Assembly: GCA_050694215.1 (NCBI GenBank)
Contig: JBOGXB010000028.1
Coordinates: forward strand, 1-23,418
Direction of reading: 5' to 3'
Length of the DNA: 23,418 nt
Origin: JBOGXB01 sp050694215
GTDB lineage: Bacteria > Actinomycetota > CADDZG01 > WHSQ01
Part shown: in pieces, positions 7,248 to 16,008 of the stretch
Position numbering within the stretch: position 1 is the first letter of the stretch
Layout: every line of letters starts with the position of its first letter
The notes under the pieces: generated by a model
What the model was told of the DNA's origin: nothing
What the model saw: only the letters and a program-made list of their open reading frames with translations
Databases searched by the model: none
Program-made: the position numbers and the translations under genes

Positions 7248-8597
7248 TTAGAGCTCTCGGGCGATGAACTCCTCGAGTTGACGCAGGTTGCGTACCTCCA
7301 CCATGCGATCGACGAAGCCTGCGTACTCGGAGGCGGCCGAATCGCCGGTGTCCCAGTCTCCCAACGGCTCCGGATTGAGCCAGAACGTGTGGCGAGCCCG
7401 GGTGCTTAGCTCTCTCAGGGCTTCAATGCGCCGGGCGCGATAGTTGGTGCGTGCGTCGCCGAGGACGAGCATCGTGGTCTTCGGACCGACCGCCGGGCCG
7501 TGCTCGGTGAGGAACCGCTCGAACACCTCTCCATAATCCGAGTGCCCGTCGTGCGACACGACCCTTGCCTCCCGGTTCATCGTGTCCACGGCCTCCACGA
7601 AGTCTTCGTGCTCGAAGAAGCGCGTGACCTCGTCGATCGTGTCGACGAACGCGAACGAGCGCACGCGCGAGAACTGCGCCGACAAAGCGTGCGTGAGCAT
7701 CAGAGCGAAGCGCGAGAAGCGCGCCACGGAGCTGGAGACATCGCACAAGATCATCAGCTCGGGTCGGTGGGGAACGCGATGCTTGAACTCTGCCTCGAAA
7801 GGCACTCCTCCCGTCGACAGCGAATGCCGCATCGTCCTGCGGATGTCGAGGTTCCCCCTCCGGGCTCTTCGTCTCTTCATCCCGATGCGCGTCGCGAGCT
7901 TGCGCGCAAGAGGCCGAACTGCTTTGCGCATCTCGTCCAAATCCGAAGTGGCGCTGAAGAAGCTGGTGTCCTCGGGGAGGGGTCCTACCGCATAGCTCGC
8001 CACCGCCTCTGGGCCTCTGAACTCCGCAACCCGCCGGCGCGTCTCCGCGAGCGTCATCTCCTTGAACTGGCGCAATCTGCGCTCGAACTCGTCGCGAAGG
8101 AGCCGGCGTTCGAGGGCCGGCATGTCGTCCTCCTCGAGCACTTGACGTTCGAGTCGTTCGATTAGCTCGTCGATCGCGAGAGTCCTCATCACCTCGTACT
8201 GCGAGTACCAGTCTCGTGATCGAGAACCCTGCACGCGCCCGAACCCGGCTACCGCACGACGCGAGATCTCTCGTAAGCCGGCCGGGTCCCCTCGAAGAAG
8301 GGCGCCGAACAGCTCGTCCAGGAGCCGCTCCGGATCGGCCGGCGGGTACGCCTCGTCTTGCTCGGCGACGGCGTCCGCGCCTCTTCCCGCCCCGAAGTAG
8401 AGCTCGAAGAGGGTGTCGAACGCCCCTCGGTGCGTCTGGGTCTTGACGAGCGTTGCCGCCAGAGCTGCCCGAACCGTGGTCTTGTGGCCGAGCTCGACGT
8501 GCTCGAGAGCGCGCAGCGCGTCGATGTCGTCGCTCACGGCTACCGGCACTCCAGCATTCCTGAGCGCGCCGGTGAACTCGAGGACGCGGTCGAGCAT
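7248..8597 (-). CDS. CoxE-like VWA domain protein
   Basis: This 449-residue protein ends in a von Willebrand A domain of the CoxE type. The metal-ion-dependent adhesion site is visible as DVSSS (residues 286-290), with GHSDYG near 351-356 and GDART at 380-384. The first half is a charged helical region (about residues 130-250) preceded by the conserved start FTGALRNAGVPV. CoxE/VWA proteins work with MoxR-type AAA+ ATPases as chaperones that mature metalloenzymes (CoxD/CoxE insert the metal centre of CO dehydrogenase). Its ATG overlaps the stop of the upstream moxR gene by one base (TGATG), so the pair is translationally coupled. No CO dehydrogenase is in the window. The client protein is unknown; the histidine enzymes of the same operon are candidates. 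Confidence 0.9.
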   Translation of the reverse strand: MLDRVLEFTGALRNAGVPVAVSDDIDALRALEHVELGHKTTVRAALAATLVKTQTHRGAFDTLFELYFGAGRGADAVAEQDEAYPPADPERLLDELFGALLRGDPAGLREISRRAVAGFGRVQGSRSRDWYSQYEVMRTLAIDELIERLERQVLEEDDMPALERRLLRDEFERRLRQFKEMTLAETRRRVAEFRGPEAVASYAVGPLPEDTSFFSATSDLDEMRKAVRPLARKLATRIGMKRRRARRGNLDIRRTMRHSLSTGGVPFEAEFKHRVPHRPELMILCDVSSSVARFSRFALMLTHALSAQFSRVRSFAFVDTIDEVTRFFEHEDFVEAVDTMNREARVVSHDGHSDYGEVFERFLTEHGPAVGPKTTMLVLGDARTNYRARRIEALRELSTRARHTFWLNPEPLGDWDTGDSAASEYAGFVDRMVEVRNLRQLEEFIAREL

Positions 8598-9469
8598 CAG
8601 CGGTCGGAGGCCGCACTCAGGTGGCTGGCGGCCTTCCCGAGGTCGGTCTGGTACTTCAACAGGACCGGCAGGGTTCTTCGAAGCACGTCCTCGTCGAGCG
8701 AGGACACTCCCAGATGCAGCAGCGTCCGGGCCCAGTCGAGCGTCTCCGCTATGGAGGGAGCCTTCTTGAGCTCGAGCTCGCGTATCGACGCGACTACTCG
8801 CACGAGCTGTTCCGCGAGCGTCTCTTCGATATCGGGGACGCGCGCCAGCACGATTGCCTTCTCGCGCTCGGTCGACGGATAGTCGAGGTACAGATACAGG
8901 CAGCGGCGCTTGAGAGCTTCAGATAGCTCCCGCTCGTTGTTCGAGGTAAGGGCAACGAAGGGCTGATTGCCGGCCGTGATCGTTCCCATCTCGGGGATCG
9001 TCACCTGCCAGTCGGACAGCACCTCCAGCAGCAGTGCCTCCGCTTCGAAGTCGAGCTTGTCGACCTCGTCGATCAGCAGGACGACCGGCTCCCTAGCGCG
9101 GATGGCCCTGAGCACGGGACGTTCGAGGAGGAAGGGCTCGCTGAATATGTCCTCGGACAGCTCGTCCCATGCCGAGCCCTGGTCGGCCTGGATGCGCAGC
9201 AACTGCTTCTTGTAGTTCCACTCGTAGAGGACCTTTGCCTCGTCGACACCCTCGTAGCACTGCAGGCGGACGAGCGGAATTCCGAGAGCCGTGGCCACCG
9301 CCTTCGCCAGCTCGGTCTTGCCCACGCCGGCAGGCCCTTCGATCAGCAGTGGCTTGCCCAGCGCGTCGGCGAGATGGACGACCGTTGCGATCGGTGCGTC
9401 GGTGAGGTAGCCGACCGCTGCGAGCCGTTCCGTCACTTCCTCGACGGTGCCCAGACTCACGTCCTTCAT
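8597..9469 (-). CDS. MoxR-family AAA+ ATPase
   Basis: This 290-residue ATPase has Walker A GPAGVGKT (residues 45-52), Walker B LLIDEVDK (131-138) and the sensor-1 segment LTSNNERELSEALKRRC, a pattern of MoxR proteins close to CoxD. MoxR ATPases remodel client proteins together with VWA partners, usually during maturation or metal loading. The downstream gene codes for just such a VWA partner and overlaps by one base. Upstream, hutH ends 6 bases before this gene's ATG, so it is transcribed with the kinase and HutH. It lacks extra domains. Function as part of a chaperone pair is well supported; the client is not known. Confidence 0.92.
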   Translation of the reverse strand: MKDVSLGTVEEVTERLAAVGYLTDAPIATVVHLADALGKPLLIEGPAGVGKTELAKAVATALGIPLVRLQCYEGVDEAKVLYEWNYKKQLLRIQADQGSAWDELSEDIFSEPFLLERPVLRAIRAREPVVLLIDEVDKLDFEAEALLLEVLSDWQVTIPEMGTITAGNQPFVALTSNNERELSEALKRRCLYLYLDYPSTEREKAIVLARVPDIEETLAEQLVRVVASIRELELKKAPSIAETLDWARTLLHLGVSSLDEDVLRRTLPVLLKYQTDLGKAASHLSAASDR

Positions 9470-9475
9470 CGGGGT

Positions 9476-11005
9476 CTAGCTTAGGTGCCCCACGGCGCTC
9501 TCGGCCGCTCGAACGAAACTGCCTTCACCCATCAGGCGGTTGACGGCCTCGATGTCGCTCGACAGCGACCGGTCCTCCTCCAGCCCGGGAGAGAGGTCGC
9601 GCAGGGCGGCGCGCGCGGCCGCCGAGGCCGCGGCCGGCGCAAGGGGCCCTCGGAGGTCCAGACCCTGTGCGGCGGCAAGCGCCTCGATTGCGAGGACCCT
9701 GAAGGAGTTGTCGAGCACGGCTTCGGCGCGTCGCGCCGAGGTCATCCCCATGCTCACGTGATCCTCCTGTCCCGCCGAGGTCGGGATCGAATCGACCGAC
9801 GCCGGCCAGCACAGGCTTCGGCTCTCGGACACGAGCGACGCGGCCGTGTACTGAGCCAGCATGAACCCGGAGCTTCGTCCCGGATCGTGCGTCAGGAACG
9901 CGGGGAGGCCGTTGCTCATGTGAGGGTCCACGAGCCGTGCCGTGCGCCGTTCGGAGATCGTCGCGAAACCCGCACCGCAGACGCACAGGTGATCCAGAGC
10001 GAGGCCGAGGCTCTCTCCGTGGAAGTTTCCGCTCGAGAGGACCTCGCCGTCGTCCGAGAGGACGCTCGGGTTGTCCACGGCCGATGCCAGCTCGGCCTCG
10101 AGAACCGAGCGGACGTAGGCAGTCCCGTCGCGGTAGGCGCCGTGCACCTGAGGAATGCAGCGCAACGAGTATGCGTCTTGCACGAGATGCTGCGACTCCC
10201 TGTGCGAGGCGACGATCTCACTACCCTCGAGGAGAGCGCGCAGGTTGGCCGCCACGATCGAGGAACCCCTGTGCGCGCGGAGGGAGATGAGCCTTGCTTC
10301 GAAGGCGCGATCCGTGCCGAGACATGCCTCCAAGGACATTGCCCCGGTCACGTCTGAGACCCTCGCAAGCTGCTCGGCCCCCACGATTGCGAGGATCCCC
10401 AGCGCCAGCATCGCCTCGGTTCCGTTGACCAGCGAGAGCCCCTCTTTGTACGAGAGCTCGAGGGGCTCGATGCCGGCGTCCGCCAGCGCGTCGTGCGCGG
10501 GCTCGGTCTCTCCGTCACGCTCGACCATTCCCTCACCCATGACCGGCAATGCAAGGTGCGCGAGGAGGGCGAGATCTCCCGAAGCTCCCAGCGAGCCCTG
10601 AGCCGGCACCACCGGGTGGATGCCGGAGTTCAGCATGGCGACGATCCGCTCGATGACCTCGAGGCGCACACCCGAGGCTCCGAAGGCGAAGGTTCGTGCC
10701 TTGAGCAGCATCATGGCGCGCACCACGTCGGTTCTCAGCGCAGATCCGACCGCCGTGGCATGTGACCGAACTATGGCTCGTTGAAGGTCTATGGCCTCGG
10801 AAGCTGCGATGCGAACGTTAGCGAGATGCCCGATGCCGGTTGTGATGCCGTACACGGGGCGGTCGGCTGCAACTGCCTCCTCGACGACGCGGCGGGCGGC
10901 AACGACGCGCTCGACGGCACTTCGGTCGATCTCGACCTTCTCTCCTCCACGAGCAACGGCGACGATCTGGTCGAAATCGAGAGGCTCGCCCAGCCGAACG
11001 GTCAT
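9476..11005 (-). CDS. hutH: Histidine ammonia-lyase
   Basis: HutH removes ammonia from L-histidine to yield urocanate, the first step of the pathway. The 509-residue length is normal. The prosthetic MIO group forms from Ala141-Ser142-Gly143 in GSLGASGDLALLAH, and the catalytic Tyr lies in VYGITTGIGH (residues 51-60). The substrate-binding region GNFHGE and the C-terminal SAGQEDHVSMG are present. The ATG overlaps the end of the upstream sensor kinase gene by four bases (ATGA), so HutH is likely co-translated with the kinase. The moxR gene follows after 6 bases. HAL/PAL-family relatives are possible in principle, but the full set of HutH motifs and the neighbouring hut genes make this assignment firm. 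Confidence 0.96.
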   Translation of the reverse strand: MTVRLGEPLDFDQIVAVARGGEKVEIDRSAVERVVAARRVVEEAVAADRPVYGITTGIGHLANVRIAASEAIDLQRAIVRSHATAVGSALRTDVVRAMMLLKARTFAFGASGVRLEVIERIVAMLNSGIHPVVPAQGSLGASGDLALLAHLALPVMGEGMVERDGETEPAHDALADAGIEPLELSYKEGLSLVNGTEAMLALGILAIVGAEQLARVSDVTGAMSLEACLGTDRAFEARLISLRAHRGSSIVAANLRALLEGSEIVASHRESQHLVQDAYSLRCIPQVHGAYRDGTAYVRSVLEAELASAVDNPSVLSDDGEVLSSGNFHGESLGLALDHLCVCGAGFATISERRTARLVDPHMSNGLPAFLTHDPGRSSGFMLAQYTAASLVSESRSLCWPASVDSIPTSAGQEDHVSMGMTSARRAEAVLDNSFRVLAIEALAAAQGLDLRGPLAPAAASAAARAALRDLSPGLEEDRSLSSDIEAVNRLMGEGSFVRAAESAVGHLS

Positions 11006-12363
11006 GCCTCGGGTGAGGTCTCGCCGAGCGCAACGTCGGGAAGGAAGACACGGAAGGAGGCGCCTCCGCCTTCTCGGTCTGCGATCCAGGCCCGGCCCCC
11101 GTGAAGCTGTGCGAAGCGAGAGACAAGACTGAGACCGATCCCCGAGCCTGCGGGTCCCTTCTCCGCTCCCGGCAATCGTTTGAAGGGCTCGAAGAGCGAC
11201 CTCTTGTGCTCGTCCGGGATCCCGGGGCCCCTGTCCTCGACCGCGATGACGACGCCCTCCTCCTCGCCTGCGACCCTCACCGAGATGGGAGTGTCGGGCG
11301 GTGTGTACTTGGCCGCGTTGAAGAGAAGGTTCTCGACGATCCGTTCGATCTTTGCCGAATCGACCGCGATCTCGCGAGCCTGCGCCTCGACGGTAATGGT
11401 GCGATCGGGTAGATCGATGTCGTCGCAGATCCGCCGAACGAGCTCCGCGATGTCGGTCTCATGCCTCAGGGGCCGGACAATGCCTCGGTTCAGCCGGTCG
11501 AGGTCGAGGAGATCGTTCAGCATCCGGTCGAGCTTGCGGGCGCTTCGTCCCATCATCTTGTACATCTGCTGCGTGAGATCCGGCGCGATCGTGTCTCCGC
11601 GCTTCTCGAGCGTCGTCGCAAAGCCGAGGATGGCCGTCAGCGGATTGCGCAGGTCGTGGGAGACGGCCTGGAGAAAGGTGTTCTTCATCTCGTCCGCTTC
11701 CTGCAGCCTTTCGGTCCGCCGCCGTTCATGTTCGAACGCGTGCGTGGCACGGGCAGCGCGGGCGAAGGAGCCCGTCACGAGGGCTGCGCCCAGGCCGATG
11801 GATATCGAGAACAGGATCGAGCCGGCATCGGTCGTGACGTCCAGGTATGCGTCGGCGAATGTCTCCCGGCCCACGTAGGCGACCGAGAGTGCGGTCCATA
11901 CGAAGAGTGCACCACCGAGGCCGATGAGGATGGCTGCCTCGGTGATGACGCCAGAGGCGAGGAGGAAGAGAACCTTGCGAGGGTCGAAGGAGTAGATGCC
12001 CACCAGAGCCAGCACCGCGACGGAATCCGCCACCAAGAGGAAGATCGGATTGCGGCCCCAAGTCGGGCCCCAGAGCTGAACCGCGGAGATGCCGAGCAGC
12101 AATACCAGCACCGCCGCGGCAAGCGCGGGGACGAGATCAGGCGTTTCGAACCCGCGCACCGGCCGGTAGGTGGCTATGAATATGACAAGGAGTACGGCGA
12201 CGCCGGCGCGCGAGTAGGCGATCAGCTTGTGCGGGTCCCTGAAGGGTGACGGAGAACCCTTCGGTCCGGCCAGGGGGCGGACGGGGCGGGTAGGACGCGT
12301 CCGCTGCTCCGCAATGGTCTCTTGCCCGGCCATGAGGGCATCATAGGAACTACCTGGTCCCAT
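11002..12363 (-). CDS. Membrane sensor histidine kinase in the hutH operon
   Basis: The N terminus (about residues 49-203) holds five or six hydrophobic membrane segments with very short loops, so there is little room for a periplasmic sensor domain; the signal is probably membrane-derived. The HisKA helix carries the phospho-acceptor His236 in AVSHDLRNPL. The ATPase domain shows the N box ENLLFNAAKYTP, the G1 box DRGPGIP and the G2 box GSGIGLSLV. No response regulator is adjacent, so it is an orphan kinase. The gene overlaps hutH by four bases and leads the HutH-MoxR-VWA operon. The ATG at 12363 has GGGGA five bases upstream; ATG 12333 is an alternative. The short divergent spacer to the HutF-like gene (about 65-80 bases) should hold both promoters. 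Confidence 0.9.
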   Translation of the reverse strand: MGPGSSYDALMAGQETIAEQRTRPTRPVRPLAGPKGSPSPFRDPHKLIAYSRAGVAVLLVIFIATYRPVRGFETPDLVPALAAAVLVLLLGISAVQLWGPTWGRNPIFLLVADSVAVLALVGIYSFDPRKVLFLLASGVITEAAILIGLGGALFVWTALSVAYVGRETFADAYLDVTTDAGSILFSISIGLGAALVTGSFARAARATHAFEHERRRTERLQEADEMKNTFLQAVSHDLRNPLTAILGFATTLEKRGDTIAPDLTQQMYKMMGRSARKLDRMLNDLLDLDRLNRGIVRPLRHETDIAELVRRICDDIDLPDRTITVEAQAREIAVDSAKIERIVENLLFNAAKYTPPDTPISVRVAGEEEGVVIAVEDRGPGIPDEHKRSLFEPFKRLPGAEKGPAGSGIGLSLVSRFAQLHGGRAWIADREGGGASFRVFLPDVALGETSPEA

Positions 12364-12442
12364 AGGAATCCCCGCCCTGGGTTAGCCGGCTCGGTGCGTT
12401 GCGCGTGCCGCGAGCGGGGGTCCCACGGTGTATCAAGTCGGC

Positions 12443-13759
12443 ATGAGGGCGATCACCGGGGCACTGATGTGGGACGGGGATACCTTTCTAGCCGCAAGGG
12501 CCATCATCGTCGACGGCGACGCCGTCTCCGGGGTGGTCACTAAGGACGACATCCCCCCCGAGGCGGTGGTCGAGGACTGGGGGGAGGTGGCGATTCTCCC
12601 CGGAACGGTCAACGCACACGGGCACGCTTTCCAGAGCCTCTTCAAGGGTTACGCCTCCGACCGAACCTTCGCATCGTGGCGCGACGACGTCCTCTATCCA
12701 TTCTCAGAACGACTCGATCGTGACGCGATCTACGCTGGTGCTCTGTTCGCGTTCGCAGAAGCTCTTCTCGCAGGCATCACGACGACCGTCGACTTCTTCT
12801 ACTTACACGACGGGGGCAACGCGAACGCAGAGGCAGTGATCGATGCAGCGCGCGCACTGGGCATACGCCTGGTGTTCGCTCGGACCTTCTATGACCTGGA
12901 GGCGCCGACGGCCGCCCCCGGGCGCTATCGCGAGGATGCGAGCGATGCAGCCGAGCGGACTCGCGAGGCGGCGGTGAGATGGCAAGGCGACCCACTCCTG
13001 TCGGTACAGCCGGCACCGCACTCCCTCCACGCGGCCTCGCCGGAGACGATACGCACCGCCCTCGACCTGGCCGAGGAGCTCGACGTTCCTTGCCATCTGC
13101 ATCTCGCGGAGGCGCGCTACGAGCGAGAGCAGATCGTCGAGCGATATGGGCTCACTCCAGTCCGGCTCCTGGAAAAGGAGAGACTCCTGACGGATCGGCT
13201 GGTCACCATCCACACCGTGTGGGTTGACGAAGAAGAGCTCGATCTGATCGCCGCATCGGGGGCCGGCGTGGTCCATTGCCCAGGAGCCAACGCGTTCCTC
13301 GGCGACGGCATCGCACGCGTCCCCGAGATGCTGTCTCGCGGCATCCGCGTCGCGCTGGGACCGGATGGGGGTTGCGCGAACGACCGTCAAAGCGTCTTCG
13401 AGGAGATGCGGATGGCCGCGTTGATCGCCAAGGCTCGGATGGAGGACGGGTCGGCTCTCGATGCTCCCGCCGTGTTGAAGCTGGGCACCGTCGCGGGAGG
13501 GGACATGCTCGGGCTCCCCGTCGGTGCGATCGCGTCCGGGATGAGGGCCGATCTGGTGGCAGTGGACCTAACGGACTTGTCCTTGCTCCCCCTGCAGACG
13601 CTCGAGAGACAGATCGTTTACTCGATGCAGCCGACGGCGATCGCGCGCGTCATGGTGGGCGGTCGGTTGGTCGCAGAGCGCGGCCGCCTCACCGGGTTCG
13701 ACCTCGCTGAGGTTCGAGCCCGGGTCGCGGCGGCCACCGGGACCTGGACGCGGCCCTAA
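12443..13759 (+). CDS. hutF: HutF-like amidohydrolase (formimidoylglutamate deiminase or ATZ/TRZ-type deaminase)
   Basis: This amidohydrolase has HAHGHAFQ-like NAHGHAFQ for metal binding, a second His cluster CHLHLAEAR with the catalytic Glu, His in TIHTVW, and Asp in GPDGGCAND. The N-terminal part (GHAFQSLFKGY, then FASWRDDVLYPFSERL) resembles HutF, which deiminates formiminoglutamate to formylglutamate. The metal-Asp region and EEMRMAALIAKAR look more like ATZ/TRZ deaminases (SAH/MTA or guanine deaminase type). The hut neighbours favour HutF, but substrate choice is not settled. I chose the ATG at 12443 (438 residues); the in-frame GTG at 12428 with GGGGG seven bases upstream is an alternative. 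The gene is convergent with hutU. Confidence 0.65.
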   Translation: MRAITGALMWDGDTFLAARAIIVDGDAVSGVVTKDDIPPEAVVEDWGEVAILPGTVNAHGHAFQSLFKGYASDRTFASWRDDVLYPFSERLDRDAIYAGALFAFAEALLAGITTTVDFFYLHDGGNANAEAVIDAARALGIRLVFARTFYDLEAPTAAPGRYREDASDAAERTREAAVRWQGDPLLSVQPAPHSLHAASPETIRTALDLAEELDVPCHLHLAEARYEREQIVERYGLTPVRLLEKERLLTDRLVTIHTVWVDEEELDLIAASGAGVVHCPGANAFLGDGIARVPEMLSRGIRVALGPDGGCANDRQSVFEEMRMAALIAKARMEDGSALDAPAVLKLGTVAGGDMLGLPVGAIASGMRADLVAVDLTDLSLLPLQTLERQIVYSMQPTAIARVMVGGRLVAERGRLTGFDLAEVRARVAAATGTWTRP

Positions 13760-13821
13760 CGCCCGCCTTTTCTGCTAACCGAAGTACAAACGCGGTGCGG
13801 TTTCCGGTATCGAATGAAGCG

Positions 13822-15483
13822 CTAATCGCGTACGGGAGGTTCCAGGGGCATGCGCAGTCCGTGTGTACGCGCCGATTCGATCGCCGTGGAGTAGCCCGCA
13901 TCGGCATGCCGGATCACGCCGAGCCCGGGATCCGTGTCGAGCACCCGGATGAGTCGTTCGTCGGCCTCTTCGCTCCCATCGGCCACGACGACCATCCCCG
14001 CATGGATCGAGTACCCGATTCCGACGCCCCCACCGTGATGGACCGAGACCCAGTGGGCTCCCGCCGCGGTGTTCAGAAGCGCGTTGAGGATCGGCCAGTC
14101 GGCGATCGCGTCGGATCCATCGATCATCCCCTCGGTCTCACGGTACGGAGATGCCACCGAGCCCGTGTCGAGATGATCCCTGCCGATCACGATCGGCGCG
14201 CTCACCTCGCCTGCACGGACGAGCTCGTTGAAGCGCCTGCCTGCCTTCGCCCGCTCGCCGTACCCGAGCCAGCAGATGCGAGCCGGCAGGCCCTGGAACT
14301 CGACCCGCTCGGATGCGATCTGGATCCAGCGGTGAAGTCTCTCGTCATCAGGAAAGAGCTCGAGGATGGCCCTGTCGGTCGTTGCGATGTCCTTGGCATT
14401 GCCCGACAGCGCTACCCAACGGAAGGGCCCCTTGCCTTCGCAGAAAAGTGGGCGCACGTATCGCTCGACGAAGCCGGGGATGTCGAACGCGTTGTCGACG
14501 CCGGCCTTCTGTGCCTGGGCGCGGATGTTGTTCCCGTACTCAAAGCATGCGGAACCTTGAGACTGAAAGGCCAGCCAGGCCTCGACATGTGCCGCGACAG
14601 ACTCGAGCGCGCGCTTGACGTAGGTATCGGCATCGTCTCTCCGCAGCCGCTCGGCCTCCTCGACGGACAGCCCGGAGGGGATGTAACCGCCGAGGAGGTC
14701 GTGAGCCGACGTCTGGTCGGTGACGACGGCAGCGGGGAAGGAGTGGCGCTGAAGGTGGGGGAGCACGTCGGCAGCGTTCCCCAGCACGCCGATGGACTCG
14801 GCCCTCCCCGCGCTTGCCGCCTCCTCGGCCCACCTTGCCGCGTGGTCGAGATCCTCCGTCCATCGGTCGAGGTAGCCGTGCTGAATGCGGCGTTCGATGC
14901 GAGAACGGTCGACCTCGATGCACAAGGCGACCCCCTCGTTCACGGTGATTGCCAGCGGCTGTGCCCCGCCCATGCCTCCCAGGCCCGAGGTGAGCACGAT
15001 CTTGCCCTTAAGGCTTCCGCCGAAGGTTCGGGCGGCGAGCTCCGCCAGCGTCTCGTAGGTGCCTTGCAGGATGCCCTGGGTTCCGATGTAGATCCACGAT
15101 CCCGCGGTCATCTGCCCGTACATCGTGAGACCCAGCGCCTCGAGCCGGTGGAACTCGTCCCAGGTTGCCCACGCGGGCACCAGCATGGCGTTCGAGATCA
15201 GCACCCGGGGGGCGCGCTCGTGCGTGCGGAAGACGCCAACCGGCTTGCCCGATTGCACGAGAAGCGTCTCGTCACCTTCGAGCCGTTTCAGCTCGGACAG
15301 GATCGCCTCGAGCGCTTCGTGGTTGCGCGCCGCCTTGCCTGAGCCTCCGTAGACGATCAACTCCTCGGGCCGCTCGGCGACCTCGGGGTCGAGATTGTTG
15401 AGGAGCATTCGGTAGGCCGCCTCTTGGGGCCATCCCCTGCAGCTGATCTCGGACCCGCGCGGCGCCCTACGGGTTGGGGGCAT
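13822..15483 (-). CDS. hutU: Urocanate hydratase
   Basis: HutU converts urocanate to 4-imidazolone-5-propionate with a tightly bound NAD+ acting as electrophile. The 553-residue length fits the family. Visible are YGQMTAGSWIYIGTQG (residues 122-137), the glycine-rich TSGLGGMGGAQ of the NAD site (165-175) and the urocanase signature FQGLPARICW (396-405) with active-site Cys404. The C-terminal VHHGGGVGIGYSIHAG is typical. The gene starts three bases after the stop of the nitroreductase gene and is probably translated from the same mRNA. It is physically apart from hutH and hutI but within 10 kb of both. Confidence 0.96.
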   Translation of the reverse strand: MPPTRRAPRGSEISCRGWPQEAAYRMLLNNLDPEVAERPEELIVYGGSGKAARNHEALEAILSELKRLEGDETLLVQSGKPVGVFRTHERAPRVLISNAMLVPAWATWDEFHRLEALGLTMYGQMTAGSWIYIGTQGILQGTYETLAELAARTFGGSLKGKIVLTSGLGGMGGAQPLAITVNEGVALCIEVDRSRIERRIQHGYLDRWTEDLDHAARWAEEAASAGRAESIGVLGNAADVLPHLQRHSFPAAVVTDQTSAHDLLGGYIPSGLSVEEAERLRRDDADTYVKRALESVAAHVEAWLAFQSQGSACFEYGNNIRAQAQKAGVDNAFDIPGFVERYVRPLFCEGKGPFRWVALSGNAKDIATTDRAILELFPDDERLHRWIQIASERVEFQGLPARICWLGYGERAKAGRRFNELVRAGEVSAPIVIGRDHLDTGSVASPYRETEGMIDGSDAIADWPILNALLNTAAGAHWVSVHHGGGVGIGYSIHAGMVVVADGSEEADERLIRVLDTDPGLGVIRHADAGYSTAIESARTHGLRMPLEPPVRD

Positions 15484-15486
15484 GAC

Positions 15487-16008
15487 TCACCACGCCTCCT
15501 CGTGCAGGACATCGGCCAGCGACACGCGTCCGCCGGCTCTCTTCGGCGCGGTCAGGAGGGTCTCGTCCACGGGGTAGCCGAACGAGAGGATGAACTCACA
15601 GCGGTGGTCGGCCGGGAGGCCCAGCAGCTTGTCGACGAGGTCGTGCTCGTAGACCGTCGCCGGCACGCTGCCGATCCCTCGTTCCCAGGCTGCGAGGACC
15701 ATGTTCTGAGCCGCCCGTCCGAGATCCCACATCACCGAGAGCGGCTGATCGGGTTGAGTTGGATCCGGCGTGACAAGCGCGACGGCCACGGCCGCGTCCG
15801 CAACGGGGCCCGCGAAGGCACCGGCTCGAGACAGCTCACGCAGCCGATACCGATCGCGCACGACCACGAAGTCCCACCGTTGGAGGTTCTTGGAGCTTCC
15901 GGCGCGCCTGCCCGCGTTTACGATGCGAACGACGTCCTCGTCCGATACAGGCCGGTCGGAGAAGTCGCGCACCACGCGGATCGAATCGATCGCCTGCCAC
16001 GTTTGCAC
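15487..16008 (-). CDS. Nitroreductase family flavoprotein
   Basis: This is a 173-residue FMN-dependent nitroreductase-fold protein. IDSIRVVRDFSDRPVS opens the fold with the FMN-phosphate-binding Arg residues, AGSSKNLQRWDFVVV corresponds to the usual APSxxNxQPW segment, and GRAAQNMVLAAWERGIGSV is the standard central helix. The frame is open to 16161, but GGGAGG eight bases before the GTG at 16008 marks the start, and the conserved fold begins right there. Such enzymes reduce nitro groups, quinones or, in specialised members, other conjugated systems. It heads a two-gene operon with hutU, only three bases apart, so a role connected with urocanate or flavin redox is possible but speculative. 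Confidence 0.85.
   Translation of the reverse strand: MQTWQAIDSIRVVRDFSDRPVSDEDVVRIVNAGRRAGSSKNLQRWDFVVVRDRYRLRELSRAGAFAGPVADAAVAVALVTPDPTQPDQPLSVMWDLGRAAQNMVLAAWERGIGSVPATVYEHDLVDKLLGLPADHRCEFILSFGYPVDETLLTAPKRAGGRVSLADVLHEEAW

Noticed and set aside
13795..15342. Long + strand open frame opposite hutU (515 codons)
   Set aside because: It is the antisense shadow of a complete urocanase with all its motifs; the translation has no family features.
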